This document shows, one piece after another, positions 6,357 through 6,518 of a DNA stretch of 6,518 bases. The stretch comes from Candidatus Bathyarchaeota archaeon (lineage in GTDB: Archaea; Thermoproteota; Bathyarchaeia; TCS64): NCBI GenBank assembly GCA_030601645.1, contig JAUWBQ010000100.1, forward strand, positions 1 to 6,518, in the 5' to 3' direction. Within the stretch, counting starts at the first letter, position 1. Each line of letters opens with the position of its first letter. Both the position numbers and the translations under genes were made by a program. The notes beneath the pieces are model-generated. The model was given only the letters and a program-made list of their open reading frames with translations. It did not search any database and was not told the DNA's origin.

Positions 6357-6392
6357 TCACCCGTTTACTTTGATGCCGATGATGCTTTATCT
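6357..6392 (-). promoter_or_regulatory. Possible promoter and Shine-Dalgarno of triosephosphate isomerase
   Basis: On the minus strand AGATAAAGC (6392-6384) is the only AT-rich TATA-like element in the 93-bp gap. Initiation about 25 nt on would fall near 6362, just at the GGGTGA (6362-6357) that precedes TTG 6352 by 4 nt. The TATA match is modest. Confidence 0.35.
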
Positions 6393-6445
6393 CTTCCGAA
6401 GCGGGGGTTCCCGGAGCGGATGAGGGCGATCATTTCTGCGTCGGT

Positions 6446-6518
6446 TCAGGGGGCGAGGTCCTGGATCCGCTTCCCCCTGGGGGTGAGCTCGACGAGTCGG
6501 ACGGGTAATCTCCCGACC
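6446..6518 (-). CDS. C-terminal end of a probable winged-helix (HTH) protein, cut by window edge
   Basis: On the minus strand a frame open from the right edge ends at TGA (6448-6446), giving 23 residues: VGRLPVRLVELTPRGKRIQ then DLAP. The pattern VxLTPRGKRIxDL is typical of the wing strand and following helix of small archaeal winged-helix DNA-binding proteins, so a transcription regulator is plausible; the recognition helix lies outside the window. By hand count the codon positions have GC of about 74, 48 and 87%, the coding pattern of this genome. The competing plus-strand frame from ATG 6420 gives about 45, 67 and 82%, which is not. It lies upstream of the isomerase in the same direction, with a 93-bp gap and a separate promoter-like element between them. 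The fragment is too short for firm assignment. Confidence 0.45.
   Translation of the reverse strand, partial: VGRLPVRLVELTPRGKRIQDLAP

Noticed and set aside
6395..6420. Weak GC-rich dyad (around GGGGGTTCCC) as a terminator for the right-edge gene
   Set aside because: The stem is imperfect and no T-run follows on the minus strand, so it cannot be supported as a terminator.
6420..6518. Plus-strand frame from ATG 6420 running off the right edge, with a TATA-like CTTTATCT upstream
   Set aside because: Its codon-position GC pattern (low first, high second) is non-coding, and the opposite strand gives a better winged-helix-like ending; still not fully excluded.

Overview
The window looks like ordinary archaeal chromosome at high GC (roughly 60%), with arginine coded very often by AGG. 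The archaeal assignment rests on several points. There is a topoVIBA pair. The triosephosphate isomerase is the short archaeal form (229 aa). The sugar mutase opens with the archaeal GlmM/PMM-type N-terminus. TATA-like elements, not -35/-10 boxes, lie ahead of transcription units. Top6A has a toprim core that reads to me like Bathyarchaeia/Thaumarchaeota-type (TACK) proteins; this lineage guess comes from memory and is only moderately secure.

Layout: (1) 1-2140, the C-terminal two-thirds or so of DNA topoisomerase VI subunit B and all of subunit A, overlapping by 20 bp, with a strong Shine-Dalgarno and a TTG start. (2) 2151-3162, a separate unit behind a clear TATA box: a 65-aa protein with two membrane helices, followed 2 nt later by a short nucleotidyltransferase that has no ATG, GTG or TTG start where its fold begins. 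(3) 3167-5666, a second unit: a eukaryote-like mannose-1-phosphate guanylyltransferase with a left-handed beta-helix tail, coupled by a TGATG stop/start to a phosphomannomutase/phosphoglucosamine mutase. (4) 5663-6352 on the minus strand, triosephosphate isomerase, converging on the mutase so that both genes end on the same CTAG. (5) At the right edge on the minus strand, the last 23 codons of what looks like a winged-helix protein.

Together the genes combine DNA topology (Topo VI) with production of activated sugars: the mutase makes the sugar 1-phosphate and the adjacent guanylyltransferase would convert it to the NDP-sugar (GDP-mannose is my preferred product). Such sugars feed protein glycosylation, surface polysaccharides or polar lipid head groups. 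The first nucleotidyltransferase, beside a small membrane protein, may make a second NDP-sugar. Triosephosphate isomerase is central carbon metabolism. I see no mobile element, CRISPR array, tRNA or rRNA, and no gene-free stretch longer than about 100 bases.

I did not find a clearly new system. The best lead is the 2189-3162 unit: a two-helix mini-protein, a nucleotidyltransferase with an altered signature, and an apparent ACG start (or a -1 frame fusion, or a sequence error).
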